A stretch of DNA of 64,000 nucleotides, taken from positions 1 to 64,000 of the forward strand of contig CAUSAG010000005.1 in assembly GCA_963529665.1 (NCBI GenBank), in the 5' to 3' direction. Below, in pieces: positions 40,628 through 48,286 of the stretch. The notes under the pieces are model-generated. The model was not told where the DNA came from. It did no database searches and worked only from the letters and a program-made list of their open reading frames with translations. The stretch is from Kingella_B sp963529665. Its GTDB lineage: Bacteria; Pseudomonadota; Gammaproteobacteria; Burkholderiales; Neisseriaceae. The translations under genes and the position numbers were made by a program. How positions within the stretch are numbered: position 1 is the first letter of the stretch; each line of letters starts with the position of its first letter.

Positions 40628-40849
40628 ATGAAACCTGAAATCCATCCTGATTACCATGAAGTAAACGTTACTTGCTCTTGCGGCAACAAATTTGTAACCA
40701 AATCTACCATGGAAAAAGAAAACTTCAATATTGAGGTTTGCTCAAACTGCCATCCTTTCTACACAGGCAAACAAAAAATCGTGGACACCGCTGGTCGCGT
40801 GGATCGCTTCAATCAAAAATACGGCAATATGTTCAAACGTTCTATTTAA
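40628..40849 (+). CDS. rpmE: 50S ribosomal protein L31, zinc-binding form
   Basis: A 73-residue L31. Zinc ligands CSCG (Cys16, Cys18) and CSNC (Cys37, Cys40) mark the C+ type, which zinc-starved cells often replace with a Cys-free paralogue; no such copy lies in this window. The body (HPFYTGKQK, RVDRFNQKYG) is typical. Confidence 0.96.
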   Translation: MKPEIHPDYHEVNVTCSCGNKFVTKSTMEKENFNIEVCSNCHPFYTGKQKIVDTAGRVDRFNQKYGNMFKRSI

Positions 40850-40968
40850 TGTATTGCAGCAGAGGCAGCCTGAAAACGGGTTATTCGTTTTCAGGCTGCT
40901 TTTTTGTTGGTGTGTGGAATGGGTGCGGGGTGTTGATGCTGAGACAGCCTGAAAACCGTTTGCGCGGC

Positions 40969-41005
40969 TTTAGCTTCGCAACTCCGCTACGCTACGCAGG
41001 CTGCT
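40969..41005. repeat. Dispersed repeat, TTTAGCTTCGCAACTCCGC type, copy 3
   Basis: Same 37-38 bp unit as at 12757 and 17088, with one internal base change and the terminal uptake-sequence half slightly altered (GGCTGCT). Confidence 0.8.
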
Positions 41006-41024
41006 TTGGTTTGTCCGTCCTTTT

Positions 41025-41498
41025 TCAGGCTGCCTTCCGCCCGCCCACCCGCGCAAAAAACACCGCCAGATAAACCAACAGCAGCACCCCATTAAGCGCC
41101 CCGTGGCGGTCTTCCGTATTTTTGGCGGCGGTAAAAGCGGCGGATACCGCAACCAGCCGGGCAGACTGAAACGCCAACGCGGAGGCTTGGTGCGAAGCGG
41201 GCAGAATAAACAGAAGGCTGTTGGCGGCAACCACCAGCGATACCGTCAGCAGCAACAGATGTTTTTTCCTGATTTCGGCAAGGCAGAGCAGCAGGCTGCC
41301 GCCAACCAGCAGGGCAATGCCAGGCAGGGTGGCGGTGGCGACAATGTTGTCGACAAAATACCGCTGCCAGTAAAAGAACGCGCCATCCTGCACGCGCGCG
41401 CCCTGATTAAGCGCGGCAAAGGCAAGCGCGCTGCCCGCCAGCAGGTTGCCGCCGATAAAAAGCAGCACGCGGGCGGCTGTGTGAAAGTAGGGCTTCAT
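41025..41498 (-). CDS. Hypothetical membrane protein
   Basis: A 157-residue protein with about four hydrophobic segments (roughly 10-30, 57-75, 79-98 and 135-150). No family was recognised. It starts 13 bases after the cytochrome b561 stop on the same strand, so the pair is likely one operon under the divergent MarR regulator. Confidence 0.7.
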   Translation of the reverse strand: MKPYFHTAARVLLFIGGNLLAGSALAFAALNQGARVQDGAFFYWQRYFVDNIVATATLPGIALLVGGSLLLCLAEIRKKHLLLLTVSLVVAANSLLFILPASHQASALAFQSARLVAVSAAFTAAKNTEDRHGALNGVLLLVYLAVFFARVGGRKAA

Positions 41499-41511
41499 AT
41501 TTGGTCTCCGT

Positions 41512-41943
41512 TTACATCATGCGCTGCAAAATTTGTTCGCCCTTGCGCTGGTGGACAACCGTCATGCCGACGTGTCCGACAATCAGCAACAGCAGGGCAA
41601 ACGCTAATGCGCCGTGTGCGACGCCGAGCGGGGCTTGAAACTGCCGCGCCATGCCGCTGGCGGGCACGGCAAACATCAGCGCATACAGGGCAAGATGCCC
41701 CAGTTTCACTTTCAGGCTGCCTGCGGGGTGACGGCGCAGGTTGCGCAACGCCCAAACAAAACGCACCGCCGCGAGCAACAGCAGTAGCACGCCAACCGCC
41801 TTATGCGGCGCAATTAGGAATTTCAGGCTGCCGTTGAGATGCCACGCCAGTGCGCTGGTAAACATAAACGCATAGCAAGCAGCCATGCCCCAATGCAAAA
41901 AGCGGGTGAACGGGGCGTAACGTTGCGGGGTGTCAGGTTTCAT
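41512..41943 (-). CDS. Cytochrome b561 family protein
   Basis: A 143-residue membrane protein of the CybB type, with four membrane helices. Haem-ligand His candidates: FLHWGMA, APHKAVG, KLGHLALY and IVGHVGMTVVHQR. These proteins shuttle electrons to quinone in the inner membrane and often respond to superoxide or metals. It is divergent from marR; the shared intergenic region holds operator-like repeats. Confidence 0.85.
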   Translation of the reverse strand: MKPDTPQRYAPFTRFLHWGMAACYAFMFTSALAWHLNGSLKFLIAPHKAVGVLLLLLAAVRFVWALRNLRRHPAGSLKVKLGHLALYALMFAVPASGMARQFQAPLGVAHGALAFALLLLIVGHVGMTVVHQRKGEQILQRMM

Positions 41944-41994
41944 GGTTTCCTTTGCGTAATAATTTGGAAACCAGTTTACAAATATGGAAATCAG

Positions 41995-42035
41995 TTGTCA
42001 AATTATTTTACTTGAAAACCGCAACTATTTGACAA
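41995..42035. promoter_or_regulatory. MarR-type operator and promoter between b561 and marR
   Basis: TTGTCAAAT (41995-42003) and its exact complement ATTTGACAA (42027-42035) form a 9-bp inverted repeat. The right arm contains TTGACA (42029-42034), a -35 box for marR with TTAAAC 17 bp downstream. Two near-identical 18-19 bp direct repeats (GGAAACCAGTTTACAAAT and GGAAATCAGTTGTCAAAT) lie at about 41966-42003. Confidence 0.6.
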
Positions 42036-42089
42036 CCGTTTTCCGCATTTTTTAAACTCACCGCCGAAAAATCATTTGGGAAACACAGC

Positions 42090-42539
42090 ATGGACAATCA
42101 GTTAAACAGCGAAGCCCTCAGCCGCATCACCGCCGAAATTTTCTACACCAACGGTTTACTGCTCGCATGGGGCGACCGTTTTGCCGCCGATTTGGGACTA
42201 ACCTCGGCGCGCTGGCAAATGCTCGGCGCGCTGGCACACGCCGCCGAAGCGCAAACCTCGCCGCAGCTGGGCGAGCGCATGGGCATGAGCCGCCAAGGCG
42301 CGCAAAAGCAGCTCAATCTGCTGCTAGCAGACGGTTTGGTCGCCGCCGCCGACAACCCCGCGCACAAACGCTCGCCACTTTATTCGCTTACCGAACGCGG
42401 CGCAGCGGTGTTCGCCCAAGTGCGCCAACGCTGGATGGCGCAGGCGGCGGAATGGGCGCAGGATTTGAGCGTGGAAGAATTGGCGGTGGCGGAGAAGGTA
42501 TTGCTGGCGCTGGGGCAGCGGGTGAAGGCGGCGGGGTAG
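42090..42539 (+). CDS. MarR-family transcriptional regulator
   Basis: A 149-residue winged-helix regulator. The recognition region is QLGERMGMSRQGAQKQLNLLLADGLV, followed by the wing NPAHKRSPLYSLTERG. It is divergent from cytochrome b561 and the adjoining membrane protein, which it probably represses through the operator at 41995-42035. Its inducer is unknown. Confidence 0.9.
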   Translation: MDNQLNSEALSRITAEIFYTNGLLLAWGDRFAADLGLTSARWQMLGALAHAAEAQTSPQLGERMGMSRQGAQKQLNLLLADGLVAAADNPAHKRSPLYSLTERGAAVFAQVRQRWMAQAAEWAQDLSVEELAVAEKVLLALGQRVKAAG

Positions 42540-42567
42540 CAACACGCTTGCGGCAAGGTAACCAACA

Positions 42568-42614
42568 CAAAGGCAGCCTGAAAAGCATATTTCGGCTTTT
42601 CAGGCTGCCTTTTG
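42568..42614. terminator. Uptake-sequence terminator after marR
   Basis: AAAGGCAGCCTGAAAAGC and GCTTTTCAGGCTGCCTTTT pair around a short loop. Confidence 0.7.
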
Positions 42615-42776
42615 CGCATCCGCCATGCTAATCGTTTGCACCAATGCCAACAATCGCAACCACCGCGCATCATCGTCTCTCCCCCAAACTACCAATCCCA
42701 CACCAACGCAAAAAACTTCCCCATCGCCCCGCCACCCTTTATACTCCCCCATTCACCACCCCATCAGGAGCCCCCC

Positions 42777-43754
42777 ATGAGCGCCGCACACCATCACCAC
42801 AACCACGACCACAGCCATGTTCACACCTCCAACAAAAAAGCGTTGGCGGTATCTTTTGTCATCATCGCAGGCTATATGCTGGTGGAAATCATCGGCGGCT
42901 GGCTCACAGGCTCGCTGGCGCTGCTTTCGGATGCAGGGCATATGTTTTCCGATGCTCTGGCGCTGGGCTTGGCGCTGGTGGCGTTTAAATTTGGCGAAAA
43001 AGCCGTGAACGCCCGCCAAACCTTTGGCTACAAGCGGGCGGAGATTTTGTTTGCGCTGTTTAACGGGCTCACGCTGATTGCCATCGCCGTGTTCATTATT
43101 ATTGAAGCGGTGGAGCGCTTTAAGCAGCCGCCCGAAATCGCAGGCGCAGGGATGCTGGCGGTGAGCGTGCTGGGGCTGCTGGTGAACATGGTGGTGGCGT
43201 GGTATATGCTGCGCCACAGCGACACCGAGGGCAATCTGAACATGAAAAGCGCGTATTTGCACGTTCTCGGTGATTTGCTCGGCTCGCTGGGCGCGATTGT
43301 GGCGGCGTTGCTGCTGATGGCGTTTGGCTGGAAACTCGCCGACCCGATTGTGAGCCTGCTGGTGTCGCTGCTGATTGCACACAGCGGGCTGGGCGTGCTG
43401 AAAAACACCTTGCATATTTTGATGCAGGGTGCGCCCCAACATATAGACCAAGCCGTGCTGGCGGACGAAATCCGCGCTGTGCCGCAGGTGTTGGGCGTAC
43501 ACGATTTGCATTTGTGGACGCTCACCAGCGATCGCCATCTGTTTTCCGCCCATCTGGTTTTGGATGGCACGATGACAGTTGGCGAAGCGCAAAGCGTGCG
43601 CCAAGCGGTGGAGCGGTTAATCCAAGCCAAAGGCATCGCGCACGTTACCTTGCAGCTGGATGCGCAAAACCATGAACACGACGAGAATTTGTATTGCAGC
43701 GATGCGGCAAGTAAAAGCCACGCGCACGAACACGCGCATCATCACGAGCATTAA
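42777..43754 (+). CDS. Cation diffusion facilitator metal exporter (CzcD/ZitB-like)
   Basis: A 325-residue inner-membrane antiporter for Zn or similar divalent ions. His-rich N-terminus (HHHHNHDHSH) and C-terminus (HAHEHAHHHEH) frame six membrane helices. The metal site motifs are SDAGHMFSDALAL (helix II) and HVLGDLLGSLGA (helix V). AGGAG lies 6 bases before the ATG at 42777, so the longer upstream frame was rejected. Confidence 0.93.
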   Translation: MSAAHHHHNHDHSHVHTSNKKALAVSFVIIAGYMLVEIIGGWLTGSLALLSDAGHMFSDALALGLALVAFKFGEKAVNARQTFGYKRAEILFALFNGLTLIAIAVFIIIEAVERFKQPPEIAGAGMLAVSVLGLLVNMVVAWYMLRHSDTEGNLNMKSAYLHVLGDLLGSLGAIVAALLLMAFGWKLADPIVSLLVSLLIAHSGLGVLKNTLHILMQGAPQHIDQAVLADEIRAVPQVLGVHDLHLWTLTSDRHLFSAHLVLDGTMTVGEAQSVRQAVERLIQAKGIAHVTLQLDAQNHEHDENLYCSDAASKSHAHEHAHHHEH

Positions 43755-43811
43755 CGCGCAAACTCCGTTTTCAGGCTGCCTAATCCCAAGCCAAAAGGCA
43801 GCCTGAAAACG

Positions 43812-43922
43812 AGTAAACAACAAAAAAACGACTGGATTCATATTTCCCAGTCGTTTTTAATTTTGGCGACAGCATTGTATGAACATTATCACCGCACGGC
43901 GTGCAGAGTATTTTCAGGCTGC
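43812..43922. repeat. Dispersed repeat with strong hairpin, copy 2 (inverted)
   Basis: Reverse-complement partner of 34089-34195 with only scattered differences. It again sits just downstream of a gene (CDF exporter) and overlaps the end of the MBL gene by a few bases. Confidence 0.8.
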
Positions 43923-44558
43923 CCCGCCCACATACGGATTAAACTGCTTCTCATGCCCAATCGTGGTGGTGCGGGCATGGCCGGGGATAACCAGCGTGTC
44001 ATCAGGCAGCCTGAAAAGTTTGTTGCGGATGTTGTCCAGCAAATCCTGATGATTGCCGCGCGGAAAATCGGTGCGTCCGATGCTCTCGTAAAACAACACA
44101 TCGCCCGCAAGCAGCAGCTTGGCGGCGGCGCAGTAAAACACCACGTGCCCCGGAGTATGCCCAGGAATGTGCAACACTTGAAACGTGAATTGCCCAACGC
44201 TCAGCGTATCGCCATCGTGCAGCCAGCGCGTGGGCGCGAACACAGGGCAAACGGGAAAGCCGTAAGACGCGGTGGTTTCAGGCAGCGCATCCAGCAAAAA
44301 TTGGTCGTCGGGATGCGGTCCGATAACGGGCACATTTTGCCTTTCCAACAGCATGGGCACGCCGCCTGCGTGGTCAAGATGCCCGTGCGTGAGCCAGATG
44401 GCGTTCAGTTTCAGGCTGCGTTTGTTCACTTCGGCGAGCAGATGTTCGGCATCGCCGCCCACGTCCACTAACACCGCATCGCGCGTTTCATCGTCCCACA
44501 GCAGCGAGCAGTTCTGGCGAAACGCGGTTACGGGCATGATTTGAATTTGCAATGCCAT
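43914..44558 (-). CDS. Metallo-beta-lactamase-fold hydrolase (glyoxalase II-like)
   Basis: A 214-residue hydrolase. The metal motif LTHGHLDHAGG (HxHxDH), further His in HIPGHTPGHV, Asp in LLAGDVLF and the final His in VIPGHARTT complete a two-zinc site like that of YcbL/GloB proteins. The last residues are shaped by the dispersed repeat and uptake sequence at the gene end. It starts 11 bases after the rho stop and so is likely co-transcribed with rho. Confidence 0.9.
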   Translation of the reverse strand: MALQIQIMPVTAFRQNCSLLWDDETRDAVLVDVGGDAEHLLAEVNKRSLKLNAIWLTHGHLDHAGGVPMLLERQNVPVIGPHPDDQFLLDALPETTASYGFPVCPVFAPTRWLHDGDTLSVGQFTFQVLHIPGHTPGHVVFYCAAAKLLLAGDVLFYESIGRTDFPRGNHQDLLDNIRNKLFRLPDDTLVIPGHARTTTIGHEKQFNPYVGGAA

Positions 44559-44569
44559 CAGAGTGCTCC

Positions 44570-45997
44570 TTAGGCAAGGGGATTTTTGCGCGGGCGGCCG
44601 CGGCGGCGGGGCAGGTTGGTGGTTTCGTTGCTGTTTTGCTGCGTGGCGGTGGGCGCAGCGGTTTTCAGGCTGCCTTGGGCGGTATTGCCGCTGTTGCCAT
44701 TGTTTGCATGATTGGTGGCATGGCTTTTGCCTGCGTTATTGCTGCCGCGCATCAGGTCAAAAAAGTCGGCGTTGTTTTTGGTTTGCTTGATTTTGTCTAA
44801 CAAGAATTCGGCGGCTTCCACGTCGTCCATCGGATGAATCACGCGGCGCAGCATCCACATCCGTTGCAACTGGTCGGCGGGGACGATAAGTTCTTCGCGG
44901 CGCGTGCCCGATTTGTTGATGTTGATGGCGGGGAACACGCGCTTTTCGGCAAGGCGGCGGTCTAGGCTCAATTCCATGTTGCCCGTGCCTTTAAATTCTT
45001 CAAAAATCACGTCATCCATGCGGCTGCCTGTTTCCACCAACGCGGTGGCGATGATGGTGAGCGAGCCGCCTTCTTCCACGTTGCGCGCCGCGCCGAAAAA
45101 GCGTTTGGGGCGATGCAGCGCGTGCGCATCCACGCCGCCTGTGAGCACTTTGCCCGACATCGGCACCACGGTGTTATACGCGCGGGCAAGGCGGGTGATG
45201 CTATCCAGCAGAATAATCACGTCTTTTTTGTGTTCCACCATGCGCTTGGCTTTTTCAATCACCATCTCGGCAACTTGCACATGGCGTTGCGCAGGCTCGT
45301 CAAAGGTGGAAGCCACCACTTCGCCGCGCACGGAACGCAGCATTTCGGTTACTTCTTCGGGGCGCTCGTCAATCAGCAATACGATGAGCTCGGCGTTGGG
45401 ATAATTGGCGGTGATGGCGTGGGCGATGTTTTGCAGCATCACGGTTTTGCCTGTTTTGGGCGGCGCAACCAGCAAGGCGCGTTGCCCAAAGCCGATGGGG
45501 GAGATTAGGTCAATAATTCGCCCTGTGATGGTTTCGCTGGATTGATTATCGCGCTCTAATTTAAGCTGGCGATTGGGGAACAGCGGGGTAAGGTTTTCAA
45601 ACAAAATTTTATGACGACTGCTTTCGGGGTGGTCGCCATTAACGCTATCTAGCCGCACCAGTGCGAAATATTTTTCATCGTTTTTGGGCACGCGCACCGT
45701 GCCTTCAATGGTGTCGCCTGTGTGCAAATTAAAACGGCGAATTTGCTGAGGCGAAACGTAAATATCATCAGGATTGGCAAGATAGGATGTGGCGGCGTTG
45801 CGTAAAAAGCCGTAGCCATCGGGCAGCACTTCCAGCGTGCCCGAGCAGATAAATTCTTGCCCGCTTTGAATCAGTTCGCGCACAATTTGGAAAACAAGGT
45901 CTTGTTTTCGCAAACGGTTTGCGCCTTCAATGCCCATTTTTTCGGCTTGGGCGATGAGTTCCGTTATGTGTTTGGTTTGGAGTTCGGTAACGTGCAT
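44570..45997 (-). CDS. rho: Transcription termination factor Rho with AT-hook-like C-terminal tail
   Basis: Hexameric RNA helicase ending transcription. The canonical part (about 418 residues) is intact: an N-terminal RNA-binding OB fold (LEVLPDGYGFLRN), Walker A APPKTGKTVML, LLIDERPEEVTEM and the end ...KNNADFFDLMRG, where E. coli Rho stops. A further 57 residues follow: an Asn/Ala-rich low-complexity stretch with a DUS-encoded GSLKT, then PRRRGRPRKNP, an AT-hook-like motif. MHVTEL at 45997 is the start. Confidence 0.95.
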   Translation of the reverse strand: MHVTELQTKHITELIAQAEKMGIEGANRLRKQDLVFQIVRELIQSGQEFICSGTLEVLPDGYGFLRNAATSYLANPDDIYVSPQQIRRFNLHTGDTIEGTVRVPKNDEKYFALVRLDSVNGDHPESSRHKILFENLTPLFPNRQLKLERDNQSSETITGRIIDLISPIGFGQRALLVAPPKTGKTVMLQNIAHAITANYPNAELIVLLIDERPEEVTEMLRSVRGEVVASTFDEPAQRHVQVAEMVIEKAKRMVEHKKDVIILLDSITRLARAYNTVVPMSGKVLTGGVDAHALHRPKRFFGAARNVEEGGSLTIIATALVETGSRMDDVIFEEFKGTGNMELSLDRRLAEKRVFPAININKSGTRREELIVPADQLQRMWMLRRVIHPMDDVEAAEFLLDKIKQTKNNADFFDLMRGSNNAGKSHATNHANNGNSGNTAQGSLKTAAPTATQQNSNETTNLPRRRGRPRKNPLA

Positions 45998-46361
45998 GGT
46001 GTTTGGGATTGTTTGTGAAATCAATAGGAATAGGCAGCCTGAAAAAAGGTTTGTTGCGCTGCCAAAAGGGTTGAATGGTTAAATGGGAAAAGTGCCTGAT
46101 ATGGCGTAAGAAATTTGAAACGCGCGGATTTTAGGGATGCGGCGAGAAATTGTCAAATAGGGTTGGTGTAAATGGCTTGGCGCTGGCTGTTTTAACTTTG
46201 TTGCAGCCTTCGGTTTTCAGGCTGCCTAAAAATTTGTTGGGCGCGGTGGGTAAACAAAGGCGAAATATGTAGTAGAATGTAGTTGAAATAAACTTTCAGG
46301 CTGCCTGATGCGTGTTGTGTTGTAAATTACACGGCAGCCTGAAAAGGATGGAGAGCGAATT

Positions 46362-46604
46362 ATGTGGAAATTTTTGTTGATTGTGCTGGTGATTGGCGCG
46401 TGGCTGGCTTGGCTGCGCAACAACAGTATGTCGTCGGCGCGGTTTTTGTATGAGAGCGTGAAAAGCAATCCGAAAACGCATGAATGGCTGCGGCAGAATG
46501 TGTCGGGCAATCGTATCAATGATTTGGTGGCGGTGCGGCAGCGGTTTGGTTTGTCGTTGCGGTATGCGAATGAGTTGCTGGATGAATTTCAGGCGCGGCG
46601 ATAA
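46362..46604 (+). CDS. Small membrane-anchored hypothetical protein
   Basis: An 80-residue product. One N-terminal membrane helix (WKFLLIVLVIGAWLAWL, about 2-18) is followed by a basic, helical cytosolic part (SVKSNPKTHEWLRQNV...AVRQRFGLSLRYANELLDEFQARR). GGAGAG stands before the ATG. The gap upstream (46025-46361) holds uptake sequences only. Function unknown; next gene in line is a Nudix hydrolase. Confidence 0.75.
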   Translation: MWKFLLIVLVIGAWLAWLRNNSMSSARFLYESVKSNPKTHEWLRQNVSGNRINDLVAVRQRFGLSLRYANELLDEFQARR

Positions 46605-46656
46605 GCGCAAAGCCCACAAAGGCAGCCTGAAATTGAATAACAATAAGGAAAACACA

Positions 46657-47229
46657 ATGAGCTTTTTGGATACGGAACAACAAAAACCCGAAGTGCTGGC
46701 GGTGCGCTTGGCGGCGAAAACGCGCATTTTTGAAGTGCAGGAAGTGGATTTGCGTTTTGCCAACGGCGCAGAGCGCACGTATGAGCGTTTAACGCCGTCG
46801 CGCAAGCCTGCGGTGATGGTGTTGCCAATTGAAAACGGCGAATTGATTATGGTGCGCGAGTATGCGGTAGGCCCTGAGCGCTATGAGTTAACCTGCGTGA
46901 AAGGGTTGATTGATGCGGGCGAAACGCCCGAGCAGGCGGCGCGGCGCGAGTTGCAGGAGGAAATCGGGCTGGCGGCGGTAAAATTAACGCCGCTGCGTGC
47001 GCTGTATTCATCGCCTAGCCATATGTTTGGGCAGATGTTTGTGTTTGTGGCGGAAGATTTGCGCGCGTCCAAGCTGGATGGCGATGAGCCTGAGCCGTTG
47101 ATTCCTGTGCGCATTCCGTTGGTGCGCTTGGATGAGCTGATTGATGATGACGCGCTGGGCAATTCGCAAACTTTGTCGGCGTTGATGTTGTTGCAGCGCA
47201 AGTTCCCAGAGCTTTTTCAGGCTGCCTGA
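46657..47229 (+). CDS. Nudix hydrolase (ADP-ribose/ADP-compound type, NudE-like)
   Basis: A 190-residue cytosolic pyrophosphatase. The Nudix box is complete: GLIDAGETPEQAARRELQEEIG. MVREYAVGPERYELTCVKG before it is typical of NudE/NudF. The terminal FQAA and stop codon are provided by an inverted uptake sequence (TTTTTCAGGCTGCCTGA), so the gene end was fixed by the repeat. AAGGAA ribosome binding site before the ATG. Confidence 0.9.
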   Translation: MSFLDTEQQKPEVLAVRLAAKTRIFEVQEVDLRFANGAERTYERLTPSRKPAVMVLPIENGELIMVREYAVGPERYELTCVKGLIDAGETPEQAARRELQEEIGLAAVKLTPLRALYSSPSHMFGQMFVFVAEDLRASKLDGDEPEPLIPVRIPLVRLDELIDDDALGNSQTLSALMLLQRKFPELFQAA

Positions 47230-47256
47230 TTGATTGTTATGAGTATGGAAGATGTC

Positions 47257-48099
47257 ATGATGTTAAGCAAAATTAGTGAGATTTTGGATTCGTTGTCCAA
47301 CGCGGAGCGCAAGGTGGCAGAATGCGCGTTATCCGACCCCAAATGGTTTGTGCACGCGGCGGTGGCGGAGATTGCGGAGCGGGCGGAAGTGTCGCAGCCT
47401 ACGGTGATTCGGTTTTGCCGCAGCTTGGGCTACAAGGGGCTGCCTGAATTTAAACTGGAACTTTCTGCCAGCATCAGCCACAACGGTTTACCGTTTGTGC
47501 ACGCCGAATTAAACACCGACGACAACATGGGCGATGTGATGGAAAAAGTGTTGGGCAACACCGCGGCGGCGTTGTTGGGCGCGCGGCGCACTTTGGATGA
47601 AAACGAGCTGGAAAACGCGATTGCCATGCTGTCGCACGCGCGGCGCATTGAGTTTTATGGCATGGGCAATTCGGGCATTGTGGCGCAGGATGCGCAGCAT
47701 AAATTTTTCCGCTTTGGCGTGTCCACCGTGGCGTATTCGGATACGCATATTCAGCTGATGGCGGCGGCGGTTTTAACGGCGCAGGATGTGTTGGTAGTGG
47801 TTTCCAATTCTGGCTCGTCGATTGAGCTTTTGGATGCGGTGAGCATTGCCAAGGAAAACGGCGCGAAGGTGATTGTGATTACCCGCGCGGGCAGCCCGCT
47901 GGCACAGCTTGCCGATTGCGTGCTGGCATTGACGGTGCAGGAAGACGCGCATCGCTATTCGCCGATGGTGTCGCGCTCGTTGCAATTGGCGGTAATTGAC
48001 ATCTTGGCGATTGGGCTGGCGTTGCGCTTGGGCGAAACGGCTTCGTTGCAGCTGGAAAAAGGCAAGCGCAGCATTTTGAGCCACCGCATGAGCGATTGA
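47257..48099 (+). CDS. hexR: HexR-type (RpiR family) transcriptional regulator
   Basis: A 280-residue regulator. An N-terminal helix-turn-helix (EIAERAEVSQPTVIRFCRSLGYKGLPEFK) precedes a C-terminal sugar-isomerase (SIS) domain (IEFYGMGNSGIVAQDAQHKFFRFG...VVVSNSGSSIELLDA). HexR senses KDPG and controls central carbon genes; it stands just before pgi, fitting that role. The start at 47257 (MMLSKISEIL) was preferred because GGAAG lies 8 bases before it. Confidence 0.92.
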   Translation: MMLSKISEILDSLSNAERKVAECALSDPKWFVHAAVAEIAERAEVSQPTVIRFCRSLGYKGLPEFKLELSASISHNGLPFVHAELNTDDNMGDVMEKVLGNTAAALLGARRTLDENELENAIAMLSHARRIEFYGMGNSGIVAQDAQHKFFRFGVSTVAYSDTHIQLMAAAVLTAQDVLVVVSNSGSSIELLDAVSIAKENGAKVIVITRAGSPLAQLADCVLALTVQEDAHRYSPMVSRSLQLAVIDILAIGLALRLGETASLQLEKGKRSILSHRMSD

Positions 48100-48286
48100 T
48101 GCACCAAAATGGTTTTCAGGCTGCCTTTGTTGATGATGCAAAGGCAGCCTGAAAATGATGAATAACGATGTAAACACACAAGGCAGCATTTTCAGGCTGC
48201 CTTTTTTTGCTTCCATTTCGCCCCCAAACGCAGCCTGAAAATCACTATAATTCCATCTCCAAATCAACCCAGCAAAGGAAAACGAC

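Noticed and set aside
43863..44471. 202-residue plus-strand frame starting MATALYEHYHR, similar to a frame at 34147-33929 on the minus strand
   Set aside because: Similarity of the two starts comes from the dispersed repeat; the rest is antisense to the MBL hydrolase gene.
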